From: CALDTK01 sp045110575
GTDB taxonomy: Bacteria; Bacteroidota; Bacteroidia; Chitinophagales; Saprospiraceae
Assembly: GCA_045110575.1 (NCBI GenBank)
Contig: JBGCGF010000017.1
Location: 43,141 to 107,140, forward strand
Length of the DNA: 64,000 nt
Direction of reading: 5' to 3'
Shown: positions 38,211 through 46,924 of the stretch, in pieces
Position numbering within the stretch: position 1 is the first letter of the stretch
Layout: every line of letters starts with the position of its first letter
The notes under the pieces: model-generated
Seen by the model: the letters and a program-made list of their open reading frames with translations, nothing else
Told to the model about the DNA's origin: nothing
Database searches by the model: none
Made by a program: the position numbers and the translations under genes

Positions 38211-39466
38211 TATCGGATTTTAAGTGTGACGACAGAAAGAACGGCAAGGAAAATTGCGACTAACCAAAATCGGATTACGATCTTAGATTCATGCATTCCC
38301 TTACGCTGAAAGTGGTGATGCAAAGGCGCCATCAAAAAGACGCGTCTACCTTCTCCATATTTTTTGCGGCTATACTTGAAGTATCCGACTTGAATCATGA
38401 CAGAGAGGTTCTCGACCAAGAAGATGCCGCACATAAGTGGGATAAGTAACTCTTTGCGTAAGGCAATGGCAAGTGCGGCAATAATGCCACCCAATGCGAG
38501 CGAACCAGTATCACCCATGAATACTTGCGCAGGATAACCGTTGTACCAGAGAAATCCAAGACAAGCCCCTACCAGACAGGCCGCAAACACAACCAACTCG
38601 CCTGTTCCTGGCAAGTACATGATGTTGAGATAATCGGAAGCCAAGGCATTACCACTTACATAGGCAAAAGCCAATAGGGTCATACCAATGATCGCACTAA
38701 CACCTGCCGCAAGGCCATCTATTCCATCCGTCAAGTTCGCAGCATTACTAACTGCTGTCACCACTACAATTACAATCGGGATAAACAATAGCCACAAGAA
38801 CACATCTGCATTGTCACCCAAAAACTGAGCGATTGCACCGTAGTCCAGAGAGTTCGACTTCATGAAAGGAACCGTCGTAATCGCTTGCTTGACGTAAGCA
38901 TAATCAGCAACGACGCCAGGATCTTCCGTCGGTAGACTTATCGTTTTGACGATAGTATAGCCCATCGCCTCAGCCTCTTCTAAGTCATATCGCACAACGA
39001 CATCGTCGCTCACCAACATGGTAACGCCAACGAGGATACCCAAACCAATCTGGCCCAGCACCTTTGAACGAGCGGAAAGCCCTTCTTTGTTCTTTTTAAA
39101 AACCTTGATATAATCATCCATAAAACCGATGATGCCCATCCAAATGGTGGACACGATCATGAGAATGACGTAGACGTTATCAAGCTTTGCGAAGAGGAGC
39201 GCCGGAATAAGAATCGCCAAGATTATGATGATTCCGCCCATGGTAGGCGTTCCTTCTTTTTGCTTTTGGCCATCGAGGCCGAGGTCACGAACGGTCTCGC
39301 CGATCTGCATTGACCGCAGTTTCTTAATGACTTTACCACCGATACCGACAGACACGATGATAGACACGATGACCGCCATTGCTGCACGGAACGTGAGGAA
39401 ACGGAAAAGTCCCGCTCCTGGAAAAGACGTGTTAGCGTCTAGGTATTCGAACAGCTCATATAGCAT
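38210..39466 (-). CDS. mraY: Phospho-MurNAc-pentapeptide transferase
   Basis: The 418-residue integral membrane enzyme transfers phospho-MurNAc-pentapeptide to undecaprenyl phosphate, making lipid I. 'GFMDDYIKVFKKNKEGLSARSKVLGQ' (catalytic Asp pair), 'NLTDGIDGLAAG' and 'MAPLHHHFQRKGM' are the family signatures. A ~60-residue insertion after the fourth helix (about 150-215) is usual in Bacteroidota. Between its ATG and the murE stop lie 135 bases that include an intrinsic terminator. Confidence 0.96.
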   Translation of the reverse strand: MLYELFEYLDANTSFPGAGLFRFLTFRAAMAVIVSIIVSVGIGGKVIKKLRSMQIGETVRDLGLDGQKQKEGTPTMGGIIIILAILIPALLFAKLDNVYVILMIVSTIWMGIIGFMDDYIKVFKKNKEGLSARSKVLGQIGLGILVGVTMLVSDDVVVRYDLEEAEAMGYTIVKTISLPTEDPGVVADYAYVKQAITTVPFMKSNSLDYGAIAQFLGDNADVFLWLLFIPIVIVVVTAVSNAANLTDGIDGLAAGVSAIIGMTLLAFAYVSGNALASDYLNIMYLPGTGELVVFAACLVGACLGFLWYNGYPAQVFMGDTGSLALGGIIAALAIALRKELLIPLMCGIFLVENLSVMIQVGYFKYSRKKYGEGRRVFLMAPLHHHFQRKGMHESKIVIRFWLVAIFLAVLSVVTLKIR

Positions 39467-39501
39467 ACGTTGGAAGTGTCTTTCGTGTGGATTATTTTGT
39501 C

Positions 39502-39533
39502 AAAAAGCCCCGACGTTTTAAGGCGTCGGGACT
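39502..39533 (-). terminator. Intrinsic terminator between murE and mraY, inside the dcw cluster
   Basis: On the minus strand AGTCCCGACG pairs with CGTCGGGGCT (10 bp, one G-T pair) around an 8-base loop, followed by TTTTT. It is 69 bases after the murE stop and 36 bases before the mraY ATG, so it would stop or limit read-through from upstream genes. Confidence 0.8.
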
Positions 39534-39601
39534 GGGTTTCAAATTGCTGAATGGTAGTGCTAGCCAATTCAGCTTCATAGTGTTAGTGTTTCATAGTGTT
39601 C

Positions 39602-41095
39602 TCACGAAGGAGACAAGTACTCACGCAGCACTGCGCGATCATCGAAATCCGTACGGACTCCGTCAATTTCTTGGTAGGTTTCATGGCCCTTTCCAGCCAC
39701 AAGGATGACGTCTTCATCTCTGGCCATGCGCACCGCAGTTCGAATGGCCTGACGACGATCTGGAATTTGCAAAACGCGCTCGCGCCCGTCTTGTGAAATT
39801 CCGAGTTCAATTGCAGCACGAATGCTGGCAGCATCTTCTGTGCGCGGGTTATCATCAGTGATAATGACGTGGTCGCTCAGCTTTGCTGCGATCTCTCCCA
39901 TGAGTGGTCGTTTCGAGCGATCGCGATCGCCTCCGCATCCAAAAACGGTAAAGAGTTGATGTCCTTGGCGTCGAATCGGCTGGAGAGTTTCCAGCACATT
40001 CTGCAAGGCATCGGGTGTATGCGCATAGTCAACTACGCCAATCAATTTTTGCGTTGGCGCATCGATAACTTCGAGTCTACCGGCAGCTCCGCGCAAGGCA
40101 CTTAATGCCAATAATGCATCAGAAGCATCTTGCTCTAATTCTACTGCAACACCATAGGCTGCAAGAAAATTATACGCATTGAAAGACCCCGCTAGTCGGG
40201 TATGCACTTCTGTATCATTCACCATGAGGTGAAGTCCGCGAAGTGTGTCATCGAGTATGCGGCCTTTGTAATCCGTGAGGGTACGAAGCGCATATGAGCG
40301 ATGTGAAGCTTTACAGTTTTGCAGCATTACACGACCGCGCTTGTCGTCGAAGTTTACAAGTGCAAACGCAGTTTTAGGAAGACCATCAAACAAGAGCTTC
40401 TTCGCGCTGATATAGCTCTTCATGTCGCCATGATAATCGAGGTGATCGTGCGAGATATTCGTGAATACACCGCCCGCAAAGTGGCAACCGTTGGTACGTC
40501 CTTGTACAAGCGCATGTGAGCTCACTTCCATGAATACGTAACCACAACCTTCATCCGCCATTTCGCGAAGACGCTGTTGCACTGCTACCGCATCAGGAGT
40601 GGTGTGCGTTGCTGGCTCTATCCTATCTCCAATCCGAACTTCTACGGTTCCGATCAAACCGCATCGGTAACCGAGTTTTGTAAAGAGGTCGAAGCAAAGT
40701 GTGGCGACAGTTGTCTTGCCGTTGGTACCCGTGATACCGATTAGCTCAAGTTCTTGGCTTGGGTGTTCGAAGTAGCTGGCTGCAACTTTACCGAGTACCG
40801 CATTGGTATCGGCCGCTTCAATCCATGCAACTCCTTCTCGTTGTTGTGTATGTCCAGCTTTCGCCAAAACAGCCGTTGCGCCAAGCGCTATCGCTTTATC
40901 GATATAACTGTGACCATCGACGGTAAGTCCGATGGTAGCTACAAATAAAAACCCAGGCTTTACAGCTCTGCTATCTGAAGTAATTCCCTCAATTGAGATA
41001 GTGGGATCTCCAGCTTTAAGCTGAAGACCCGTGTCGGCCAGAACGACGTGTAGAGCCTGACTAGGAATTCCTTGTTCGTTTAAAAATTCATCCAT
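39602..41095 (-). CDS. murE: UDP-MurNAc-L-Ala-D-Glu diaminopimelate ligase
   Basis: The 497-residue ligase adds the third stem-peptide residue. It has an N-terminal substrate domain, the P-loop 'ITGTNGKTTVATLCFDLF', 'NISHDHLDYHGDM', 'VDYAHTPDALQN' and the diaminopimelate-selecting 'TDDNPRTED' loop (DNPR), which points to meso-diaminopimelate rather than lysine. The 166-base gap to ftsI and the 135-base gap to mraY are long for the cluster. One exact copy of the dispersed word encodes VLAKA near residue 77. Confidence 0.95.
   Translation of the reverse strand: MDEFLNEQGIPSQALHVVLADTGLQLKAGDPTISIEGITSDSRAVKPGFLFVATIGLTVDGHSYIDKAIALGATAVLAKAGHTQQREGVAWIEAADTNAVLGKVAASYFEHPSQELELIGITGTNGKTTVATLCFDLFTKLGYRCGLIGTVEVRIGDRIEPATHTTPDAVAVQQRLREMADEGCGYVFMEVSSHALVQGRTNGCHFAGGVFTNISHDHLDYHGDMKSYISAKKLLFDGLPKTAFALVNFDDKRGRVMLQNCKASHRSYALRTLTDYKGRILDDTLRGLHLMVNDTEVHTRLAGSFNAYNFLAAYGVAVELEQDASDALLALSALRGAAGRLEVIDAPTQKLIGVVDYAHTPDALQNVLETLQPIRRQGHQLFTVFGCGGDRDRSKRPLMGEIAAKLSDHVIITDDNPRTEDAASIRAAIELGISQDGRERVLQIPDRRQAIRTAVRMARDEDVILVAGKGHETYQEIDGVRTDFDDRAVLREYLSPS
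40856..40870 (-). repeat. Dispersed word, exact copy
   Basis: Exact 15-base copy in murE, read as VLAKA. Confidence 0.8.
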
Positions 41096-41261
41096 TTCCG
41101 TCTATTCTGCGTTGGAAATACTCGTGATAGCGATGCTATCTCTCCGTTTTCCGCCTTGATTAACCAAAAATTGATTGAATTTCACCTGAACATGAATCCA
41201 TAGACTGGCTCTTAGTGTAGTGTTCATAATGCAAGTGCGTGTGTTGCGTCTGGCCGACGTC

Positions 41262-43385
41262 TTATCCCAGTGTTAGTTTGACAAATTGTCCGTTTGCTTT
41301 TGTTCCAGGTCTAATGGATTGACGTTTCACTTGACCGCGTCCGCGAACGTCTACCCGACATCCTCTTGATTCGAGGAGGTACATCGCATCGCGAATACCC
41401 ATACCGCGCACATCAGGAATGCGGCCTGCAGGAATATTATACGGTACAACAGTTAGCGTATCTCCTGGACTTCTTAATTCGACGATACCGCGCTGTGCTT
41501 GGTCGAATGCTGGAATTCCAAGAGAGGCAAAAACCTGTGAAATATCATTGTGATCTCCTCGTGCTTTACGAGGAAGTGTTTCTGCAATCCATGTTGGCTT
41601 TTCAGCAGCATGAAGCGCAGGGCGAAGGTTTGGATCAGACGCGTAGAGGTTATCCGCGATATCTTTCCATACCGGAAGTGCAGCCTCTGAACCGTAGTAG
41701 CTTCCTACTTTAGGCTTCGAGATCAACACCATGATGGTGTAGTGAGGATCCTCTGCCGGGAAGTAACCGATAAAGGAAGCCTGGTGCCCCGAAACACCAC
41801 GACGCTTTGCCTCAGGAGAGTAATCGTACTGAACGGTTCCGGTCTTACCAGCGAATCGATACAGGTCAGACTGTTCCTTCTTTGCTGTTCCACGCAAGAC
41901 AACTCCTTCAAGCAGTTCTTTCGCTGCTTTGATTGCAGACTTAGAAGCAATTTGATTGTTGAGTATAAGCGGTTCGAACTGCTCGATAACCTTTCCGTCT
42001 CGCTGCGTATTGTCAATCAATCGCGGCTTAACGTACTTACCATCATTTGCAACGGCGTTATAAAACGCTGTCATTTGAAGCGGTGTAAGTTCAAGCTCAT
42101 ACCCCATACTCATCCAAGGAAGTGTAATACCACTCCACTGATTGATTGTGTCTTTCTCCGGATTTTTAATTAATGGATATGCTTCTCCTTTAATCTCTAC
42201 CTCGGTCGCATTTTCAAGACGGAATTGGCGCAACTTATTCACGAACGCTTTGCGGCCTGCAAGGTCGTTACCGTAGTTATCACTAACCATTGAAGCGATA
42301 CCAACGTTCGAGCTAATCTCAAATGCGTAGCGCGCTGTAGTCGTATCAAGACCGTTGTGATAGCTCGCATCTTTCATCAGTTGGTCACCGAATTCTTTGC
42401 GACCATTGAAGATACGAATCGTGTCGTCGAGCTTAATTTTCTTGTCATCAAGCAAGGCTAACATTGAAGCAAGCTTGAACGTACTACCCGGCTCTACGCG
42501 AGTTCCGACAGCATGGTTGTAGCTTTCGCTGATCGAACCGTTCTTATAGCGACTAAGACTTGTAAGCGCACGAATCGCTCCGGTCTTACACTCCATAACG
42601 ACGGCAACACCGTACTCTGCCTGACTCTTCTGAACGGCTCTACGAATGACTTGCTGAACGTGATCTTGAATGGTAACCTCAAGCGTTGTTTGCACGTCCA
42701 TGCCTCGCTCTAAGTTGAGGTCTGAGATATCAATGAGTGGCTCCCAACTTCCACTTGCCTTAAGTTGATGTGCGACGACGACTTCTTCTCCTGCGAGAAC
42801 GTTATCGAAATAGCCTTCGAGTCCAACAGATGTAACATCCTTGACATACCCAATGGTACGCTGCGCCATCATACCGTAGTGATGCTGACGTGTATCTTTT
42901 GAATGTGAACCAAATCCGCCACGGTTTCTGCCACGTCGAAGTACTGGCCACGTTTGCATTTCGCGGAAACGCTCGTGGCTAGCTTTTTTAACTAATGGAT
43001 AATAGTGACCACCTTTTTCACGAGAAGCGCGAAGTTCGGTAGCAATAGAATCTGGCGTTTTTGCCGGATTTATTTTCGTTGAGATAAAGTATGCTAGACT
43101 ATCGATGCCTTCATCGAATGCAGTCTGCGTCAAGCCACCACTGTTCGGATCGAAGTGGAGGTCGTATTGAAATTGAGAGGTGGCGAGATAAGATCCATCT
43201 GCAGCAAGGATATTGCCACGTGGAGCTTTTTGAGTCCGCATTTGTACATGCGTCTCCTGCTCACGTTGTTTCCAGTAGTCGGCCTCCTGCACGCCAATGC
43301 GGAAGGTCTGCGCCAAAACCAGAAGGGCGAACAACGTGAGCGCGCCAGCTACGAGATATGCTCTGGTGAGCAATTCGTTTTTCAT
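41262..43385 (-). CDS. ftsI: Septal transpeptidase FtsI (PBP3-type) with one PASTA domain
   Basis: The 707-residue class B penicillin-binding protein has one N-terminal membrane helix (LVAGALTLFALLVLAQTF), a dimerisation domain ('RTQKAPRGNILAADGSYLA') and a transpeptidase domain. The latter has the SxxK motif 'GSTFKLAS', SxN motif 'ISSNVG' and KTG motif 'FAGKTGTVQ'. The last ~65 residues ('GRIPDVRGMGIRDAMYLLESRGCRVDVRGRG...') form one PASTA domain, common in this phylum. It crosslinks septal peptidoglycan together with FtsW. The leader is very rich in ACAC. Confidence 0.95.
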   Translation of the reverse strand: MKNELLTRAYLVAGALTLFALLVLAQTFRIGVQEADYWKQREQETHVQMRTQKAPRGNILAADGSYLATSQFQYDLHFDPNSGGLTQTAFDEGIDSLAYFISTKINPAKTPDSIATELRASREKGGHYYPLVKKASHERFREMQTWPVLRRGRNRGGFGSHSKDTRQHHYGMMAQRTIGYVKDVTSVGLEGYFDNVLAGEEVVVAHQLKASGSWEPLIDISDLNLERGMDVQTTLEVTIQDHVQQVIRRAVQKSQAEYGVAVVMECKTGAIRALTSLSRYKNGSISESYNHAVGTRVEPGSTFKLASMLALLDDKKIKLDDTIRIFNGRKEFGDQLMKDASYHNGLDTTTARYAFEISSNVGIASMVSDNYGNDLAGRKAFVNKLRQFRLENATEVEIKGEAYPLIKNPEKDTINQWSGITLPWMSMGYELELTPLQMTAFYNAVANDGKYVKPRLIDNTQRDGKVIEQFEPLILNNQIASKSAIKAAKELLEGVVLRGTAKKEQSDLYRFAGKTGTVQYDYSPEAKRRGVSGHQASFIGYFPAEDPHYTIMVLISKPKVGSYYGSEAALPVWKDIADNLYASDPNLRPALHAAEKPTWIAETLPRKARGDHNDISQVFASLGIPAFDQAQRGIVELRSPGDTLTVVPYNIPAGRIPDVRGMGIRDAMYLLESRGCRVDVRGRGQVKRQSIRPGTKANGQFVKLTLG

Positions 43386-43455
43386 GGGAGTAGGTGTGTG
43401 TAGTGTTTCAAGTGTGGTGTGCTGCCGGTAAGTGTATCAGTAAATAGCGAACAGT

Positions 43456-43797
43456 CTAACGACTGTTCTCGGCATACAGCTTGCGGGGGCTACTCCCTTC
43501 GAGCCCCAATTTGCGCTGACGCATGCGCCGCAAGACTTCTGATTGTTTATTCTCGTTATTGATTTCGCTGAGAAGCGTAGACGACTGGGAGCGAAGTTCA
43601 CTGACTTCAATGCGCTCAACCTGAATCGCCTTTACCGTGCCTTGGCCGCGGTAAACGTTCCAAACCATTATCAGGGCTAGGCCTGATACGAAAAAGAAAT
43701 ATGGCAGGCGGTCGAACATACGGTCGCCCATTCCTACTGCTGGCGCGAAGCGCTTGACCCAGCCTTTCTTTAGTATTTTATTGCTTTTTGGTTTCAT
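43456..43797 (-). CDS. ftsL: FtsL-like cell division protein
   Basis: The 113-residue protein has one membrane helix (about 34-50, FFFVSGLALIMVWNVY) followed by a coiled-coil-like stretch (EVSELRSQSSTLLSEINNENKQSEVLRRMRQRKLGL). Sequence similarity to FtsL is weak by nature. The assignment rests on size, topology and position between rsmH and ftsI, where ftsL always lies in dcw clusters. It would stabilise the FtsQ-FtsL-FtsB-type complex that activates FtsWI. Overlaps rsmH by 20 bases. Confidence 0.85.
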   Translation of the reverse strand: MKPKSNKILKKGWVKRFAPAVGMGDRMFDRLPYFFFVSGLALIMVWNVYRGQGTVKAIQVERIEVSELRSQSSTLLSEINNENKQSEVLRRMRQRKLGLEGSSPRKLYAENSR

Positions 43798-44701
43798 CGT
43801 TTCTCATTGCAATCCTCAATCTCGCGCTGCGAGCTCGTGGATTATCACGCGTTTCATCTTCATCTGCCTCTACAGGCTTCCTGGTTTCTACCTTCCAGGG
43901 TCGGCGTATTCTTCCAAAGTCGTCGGCATCATGTTGTCCGTCTGGTTTCCCAGTCTTCATCATGTGCTTCACTAACCTGTCTTCACCACTGTGGTAACTC
44001 ATTACTACGAGCTTCCCGCCAGGCCTCATCACGTCCTGTGCAGCGGTTAACATTTCTTCAAGAGCTCCCATTTCGTCATTGACGGCAATTCGAAGCGCTT
44101 GAAACACTTGAGAGAGGTAACGGGGACGAAGGCCACGGATGTAACCATCGAGAAACCCCAGTAAGTCACCAGTCGTTTTAAAAGACCGGGTCGTGCGCTC
44201 CGCAACGATCGCTTGTGCAACCGTGCGTGCATTGCGCACCTCACCATATGTACCTAATATCCATTGCAACTCCTCAGCATCAATTTTTTGAAGAAGCTGA
44301 GCTGCGGTCGGAACGCTATCGTCTTGCGACATACGCATGTCAAGCGGTGCGTCATAGCGGTAGGAAAACCCACGCTCAGGCACATCGAATTGATGCGAAC
44401 TAACTCCTAGATCTGCCAAAAGGCCATCAATCTGAGTGATCCGATGCAAGCGCAAATACCTGCCTATGTGGCGGAAATTTGCAGCTACAAAAAGAAGGCG
44501 GTCGTCGTTAATACGCTTCGCCTGCTCTTCTGCATCTGGATCCTGATCGAAGGCTATTAGCCGACCTTCTGGTCCGAGTTGATCTAAAATCAGCTGAGAG
44601 TGGCCACCACCCCCAAATGTCACGTCTACATACGTTCCATTTGGATCGTGCACCAAAGCCTCTACGGTGGCTTTCGCCAAAACAGGCACGTGATAACTCA
44701 T
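43778..44701 (-). CDS. rsmH: 16S rRNA m4C1402 methyltransferase RsmH
   Basis: The 307-residue methyltransferase (formerly MraW) shows 'HVPVLAKATVEALVHDPNGTYVDVTFGGGGHSQLIL' with motif I, 'GLLADLGVSSHQFDVPERGFSYRYDAPLDMRM' and 'VMSYHSGEDRLVKHMMK', the standard signatures. It methylates N4 of C1402 in 16S rRNA. Second gene of the dcw cluster, 25 bases after mraZ. A dispersed-word copy encodes PVLAKAT at the N-terminus, where the family usually has HVPVL, so the word has been fitted into a conserved region. Confidence 0.95.
   Translation of the reverse strand: MSYHVPVLAKATVEALVHDPNGTYVDVTFGGGGHSQLILDQLGPEGRLIAFDQDPDAEEQAKRINDDRLLFVAANFRHIGRYLRLHRITQIDGLLADLGVSSHQFDVPERGFSYRYDAPLDMRMSQDDSVPTAAQLLQKIDAEELQWILGTYGEVRNARTVAQAIVAERTTRSFKTTGDLLGFLDGYIRGLRPRYLSQVFQALRIAVNDEMGALEEMLTAAQDVMRPGGKLVVMSYHSGEDRLVKHMMKTGKPDGQHDADDFGRIRRPWKVETRKPVEADEDETRDNPRARSARLRIAMRNDETKKQ
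44669..44683 (-). repeat. Dispersed word, 14 of 15
   Basis: In rsmH near the N-terminus, read as VLAKA. Confidence 0.75.
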
Positions 44702-44726
44702 AGATCAAGGTTTAAAACGTTGCGGC

Positions 44727-45218
44727 TTACGCCTCTTCATCAGATTTAAGGGCGGTAGTTGTCTGCTGCTTATAGCTAGCGAATGCTTTTTGCGCACTCT
44801 CGCGAAGCTGCTTGCCCGAAGGCTTTTGCTTCTCGAAAACATCCTTTGCCCAGATGTAGTAACGATCTCCTCGACCTGATATCACTACGTCTCGATCAAT
44901 TCCTACAGCCGAAGCCAAGTGAGAAGAGATCTGAAAACGCCCGTTGCCATCTAATTCAACAGTATCAAGCATTTGAAAGAACATGTCCTTGAATTCGGAT
45001 TGTGCCTCATCGAAATCGTCAAGCTTAAGAACCCGCTCGCAAGTGGACTCCCAAACATTGGCCGGATATAGGACGAGGTGTCCTCCCATTCCAAGGGACA
45101 ACATGAACTTGGCGCCGTTTTGCTCAAGGTCGTTACGCATCACGATTGGTGCAGGAAGACGGAGGCGACCCCGTTCATCCATTCTACAATCATGTGTGCC
45201 TACGATTAATTTACTCAC
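44727..45218 (-). CDS. mraZ: Transcriptional regulator MraZ
   Basis: The 163-residue protein has two AbrB-like SpoVT domains: 'GTHDCRMDERGRLRLPAPI' at the start and 'VELDGNGRFQISSHLASAVGIDRDVVISG' in the middle (MraZ 'D.KGR..iP' motifs). In E. coli MraZ binds TGGG-type direct repeats upstream of its own operon and lowers its transcription. It is first in the dcw cluster here, and six such repeats at exact 10-base steps lie 37-91 bases upstream. Confidence 0.93.
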   Translation of the reverse strand: MSKLIVGTHDCRMDERGRLRLPAPIVMRNDLEQNGAKFMLSLGMGGHLVLYPANVWESTCERVLKLDDFDEAQSEFKDMFFQMLDTVELDGNGRFQISSHLASAVGIDRDVVISGRGDRYYIWAKDVFEKQKPSGKQLRESAQKAFASYKQQTTTALKSDEEA

Positions 45219-45254
45219 GAGCTAGTTCAAGTTGAGCCTACAATGTAGCTCAAA

Positions 45255-45309
45255 TCCCGATACCTCCCAAAATTCCCCATCACGCACCAGTATGCCCCAA
45301 TGCTACCCA
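45255..45309 (-). promoter_or_regulatory. MraZ operator: six TGGG-like boxes at 10-base steps
   Basis: Read on the minus strand, boxes start every 10 bases: TGGGT (45305-45309), TGGGG (45295-), TGGTG (45285-), TGGGG (45275-), TGGGA (45265-) and CGGGA (45255-45259). Four are perfect TGGGN and two have one change. E. coli MraZ binds three TGGGN boxes with 5-base spacers, the same 10-base period. Confidence 0.75.
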
Positions 45310-45675
45310 ATTCAAATTAGCGCACCACCCTAAAACATAACAACCTGATAAACAATAACTTAAATATTACACCCACCGTGAAATGGCAGTTATACACATA
45401 AAACATGCACTTTCCACCAATATGACATAACATTATATTCACGATAAAAACCCCATAAAACCCGCCTGTTTCCGCAAAAACAGAGCGATTGGGAAAATCT
45501 GGGGAACGGGTGGGAATTGTCATATTTCGAATGGGAAGGAATGGGTTTTGGCGGAAGCTCAATTAAAACTCAAGCAGGAAGTGCCCATGAAAGGTAGCAC
45601 ATAACACTACCTCTACAAGTCTAATCTATAAATAGCTTCAAATCAACGTAGAACATCGCTCTAACACAGAAACCC
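45310..45675. other. AT-rich region upstream of the dcw cluster
   Basis: No gene is seen. The region should hold the mraZ promoter, but no full TTTG/TAnnTTTG pair is evident; TATGTTTT near 45333-45340 (minus strand) and TAATTTG next to the MraZ boxes are weak candidates. A dispersed-word copy lies at 45545-45559. Confidence 0.4.
45545..45559 (+). repeat. Dispersed word, variant G at position 10
   Basis: Non-coding, upstream of the dcw cluster. Confidence 0.75.
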
Positions 45676-46479
45676 TTAGCTCACTTTGGAACTCGTTGGA
45701 GAATCTTTAGACTGCGACATTTGAGCAGCTTTCGCTTGCTTATCTGCAGAAGTAAACCTCATTTGAAGTACTCCAAAAACGGCCTCCTTAACAATACCAC
45801 TGCTCATCTTACTGACACCTGCTGTGCGGTCAGTAAACGTAATCGGCACTTCAGCTACTCGGAATCCAAGTTGCCATGCGCGGAATTTCATTTCGATCTG
45901 GAAAGCGTATCCGATAAATCGGATGCCATCAAGATTCATTGCCTCTAGCACCTCTCTGCGGTAGCACTTAAAGCCAGCAGTCGGATCTTTGACGGGCATC
46001 CACGTGATCGCACGGACATACAAGCTTGCCCCATAACTGAGGAAAATGCGGTCAAATGGCCAATTTTCGACCTTGCCTCCTTTGGTGTAGCGTGAACCCA
46101 CGACTACGTCGGCCTTGTTTTCAAGCGCCGGTTTGAGCAGGCGAGGAAGATCAAGCGGACTATGACTAAAGTCAGCGTCCATCTCAAAGAGGAAGTCGTA
46201 GCCTTGGGTTAACCCCCAGCGAAATCCATCTAAGTATGCTGTACCTAAGCCAAGCTTACCAGCTCTGCTCATTAAGTGGAGTCGCCCTTCGTATTTGGCT
46301 TGCATGCTTTTGACAGCATCGCCTGTACCGTCGGGGCTTCCATCGTCGACGATCAAGAGGTCAAACCCTTCAGCCTGGTCGAGCACAGCGGGCACGACTA
46401 GGAAAATATTTTCAATCTCGTTGTACGTCGGTATGACGACGAGACTTCTTGGGTTAGACATGTGGGCTTTTGGTTTCAC
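45676..46479 (-). CDS. Family 2 glycosyltransferase, polyprenol-phosphate mannosyltransferase type
   Basis: The 267-residue GT-A enzyme has 'LVVIPTYNEIENIFLVVPAVLDQAEGFDLLIVDDGSPDGTGD' and 'GLGTAYLDGFRWGLTQGYDFLFEMDADFSHSPLDLPRLL', the Dpm1-like (polyprenol monophosphomannose synthase) pattern with its DAD metal site. It has no long membrane segment. It probably moves a hexose from a nucleotide sugar to polyprenyl phosphate as donor for surface glycans; the sugar is not certain. The ATG at 46461 (MSNPRS) is an equally good start. Confidence 0.88.
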   Translation of the reverse strand: MKPKAHMSNPRSLVVIPTYNEIENIFLVVPAVLDQAEGFDLLIVDDGSPDGTGDAVKSMQAKYEGRLHLMSRAGKLGLGTAYLDGFRWGLTQGYDFLFEMDADFSHSPLDLPRLLKPALENKADVVVGSRYTKGGKVENWPFDRIFLSYGASLYVRAITWMPVKDPTAGFKCYRREVLEAMNLDGIRFIGYAFQIEMKFRAWQLGFRVAEVPITFTDRTAGVSKMSSGIVKEAVFGVLQMRFTSADKQAKAAQMSQSKDSPTSSKVS

Positions 46480-46528
46480 TCTTTATACGGCTGGGTGCAA
46501 AGTACGGTTGCTTAACGTTAAGCAAATG

Positions 46529-46915
46529 TTACCCTACGGCGTCAATAACTACTTTTTCTGGCTTTCCTTGAAGAACAACACGCAAATATGCACCTAGTGC
46601 TCCGAAGAGACCTGCGGACAAACCGCCAACGATACTCGTAACGAGTAAAAGTACTCCAGCGCTGCCCACCTTAAAAATCTCGGCTATCCGGGCAGGAAGG
46701 TCTCCATCGCCCATACTGAACCACAATCCTCCTAACGCATATGCCGCAGCTCCTGCTATAAGCATCGTCCAGAATAACATACTCGGATGACGCGCACGTA
46801 CTCCAAAGCCAATCACTGCTGCGACGATGAGGAACCACCACCACGTTCCGATAGCTATTGCTAACAGACCTAATAGTAATGTCAATACAAACGCGATAAA
46901 CAACTTACGAGGCAT
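46529..46915 (-). CDS. Small membrane protein of unknown function
   Basis: The 128-residue protein has four predicted membrane helices (about 5-22, 24-38, 46-64 and 86-112), a short RARHPS loop and almost no soluble part. No family is recognised. It lies 9 bases after the penicillin acylase gene and 50 bases before the glycosyltransferase gene on the same strand, so the three are likely one transcription unit. Confidence 0.7.
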   Translation of the reverse strand: MPRKLFIAFVLTLLLGLLAIAIGTWWWFLIVAAVIGFGVRARHPSMLFWTMLIAGAAAYALGGLWFSMGDGDLPARIAEIFKVGSAGVLLLVTSIVGGLSAGLFGALGAYLRVVLQGKPEKVVIDAVG

Positions 46916-46924
46916 ACTGCAAGG

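Noticed and set aside
45317..45562. 81-codon open frame on the minus strand upstream of mraZ
   Set aside because: Very AT-rich, overlaps the promoter region and a MraZ-box flank, and shows no conserved features.
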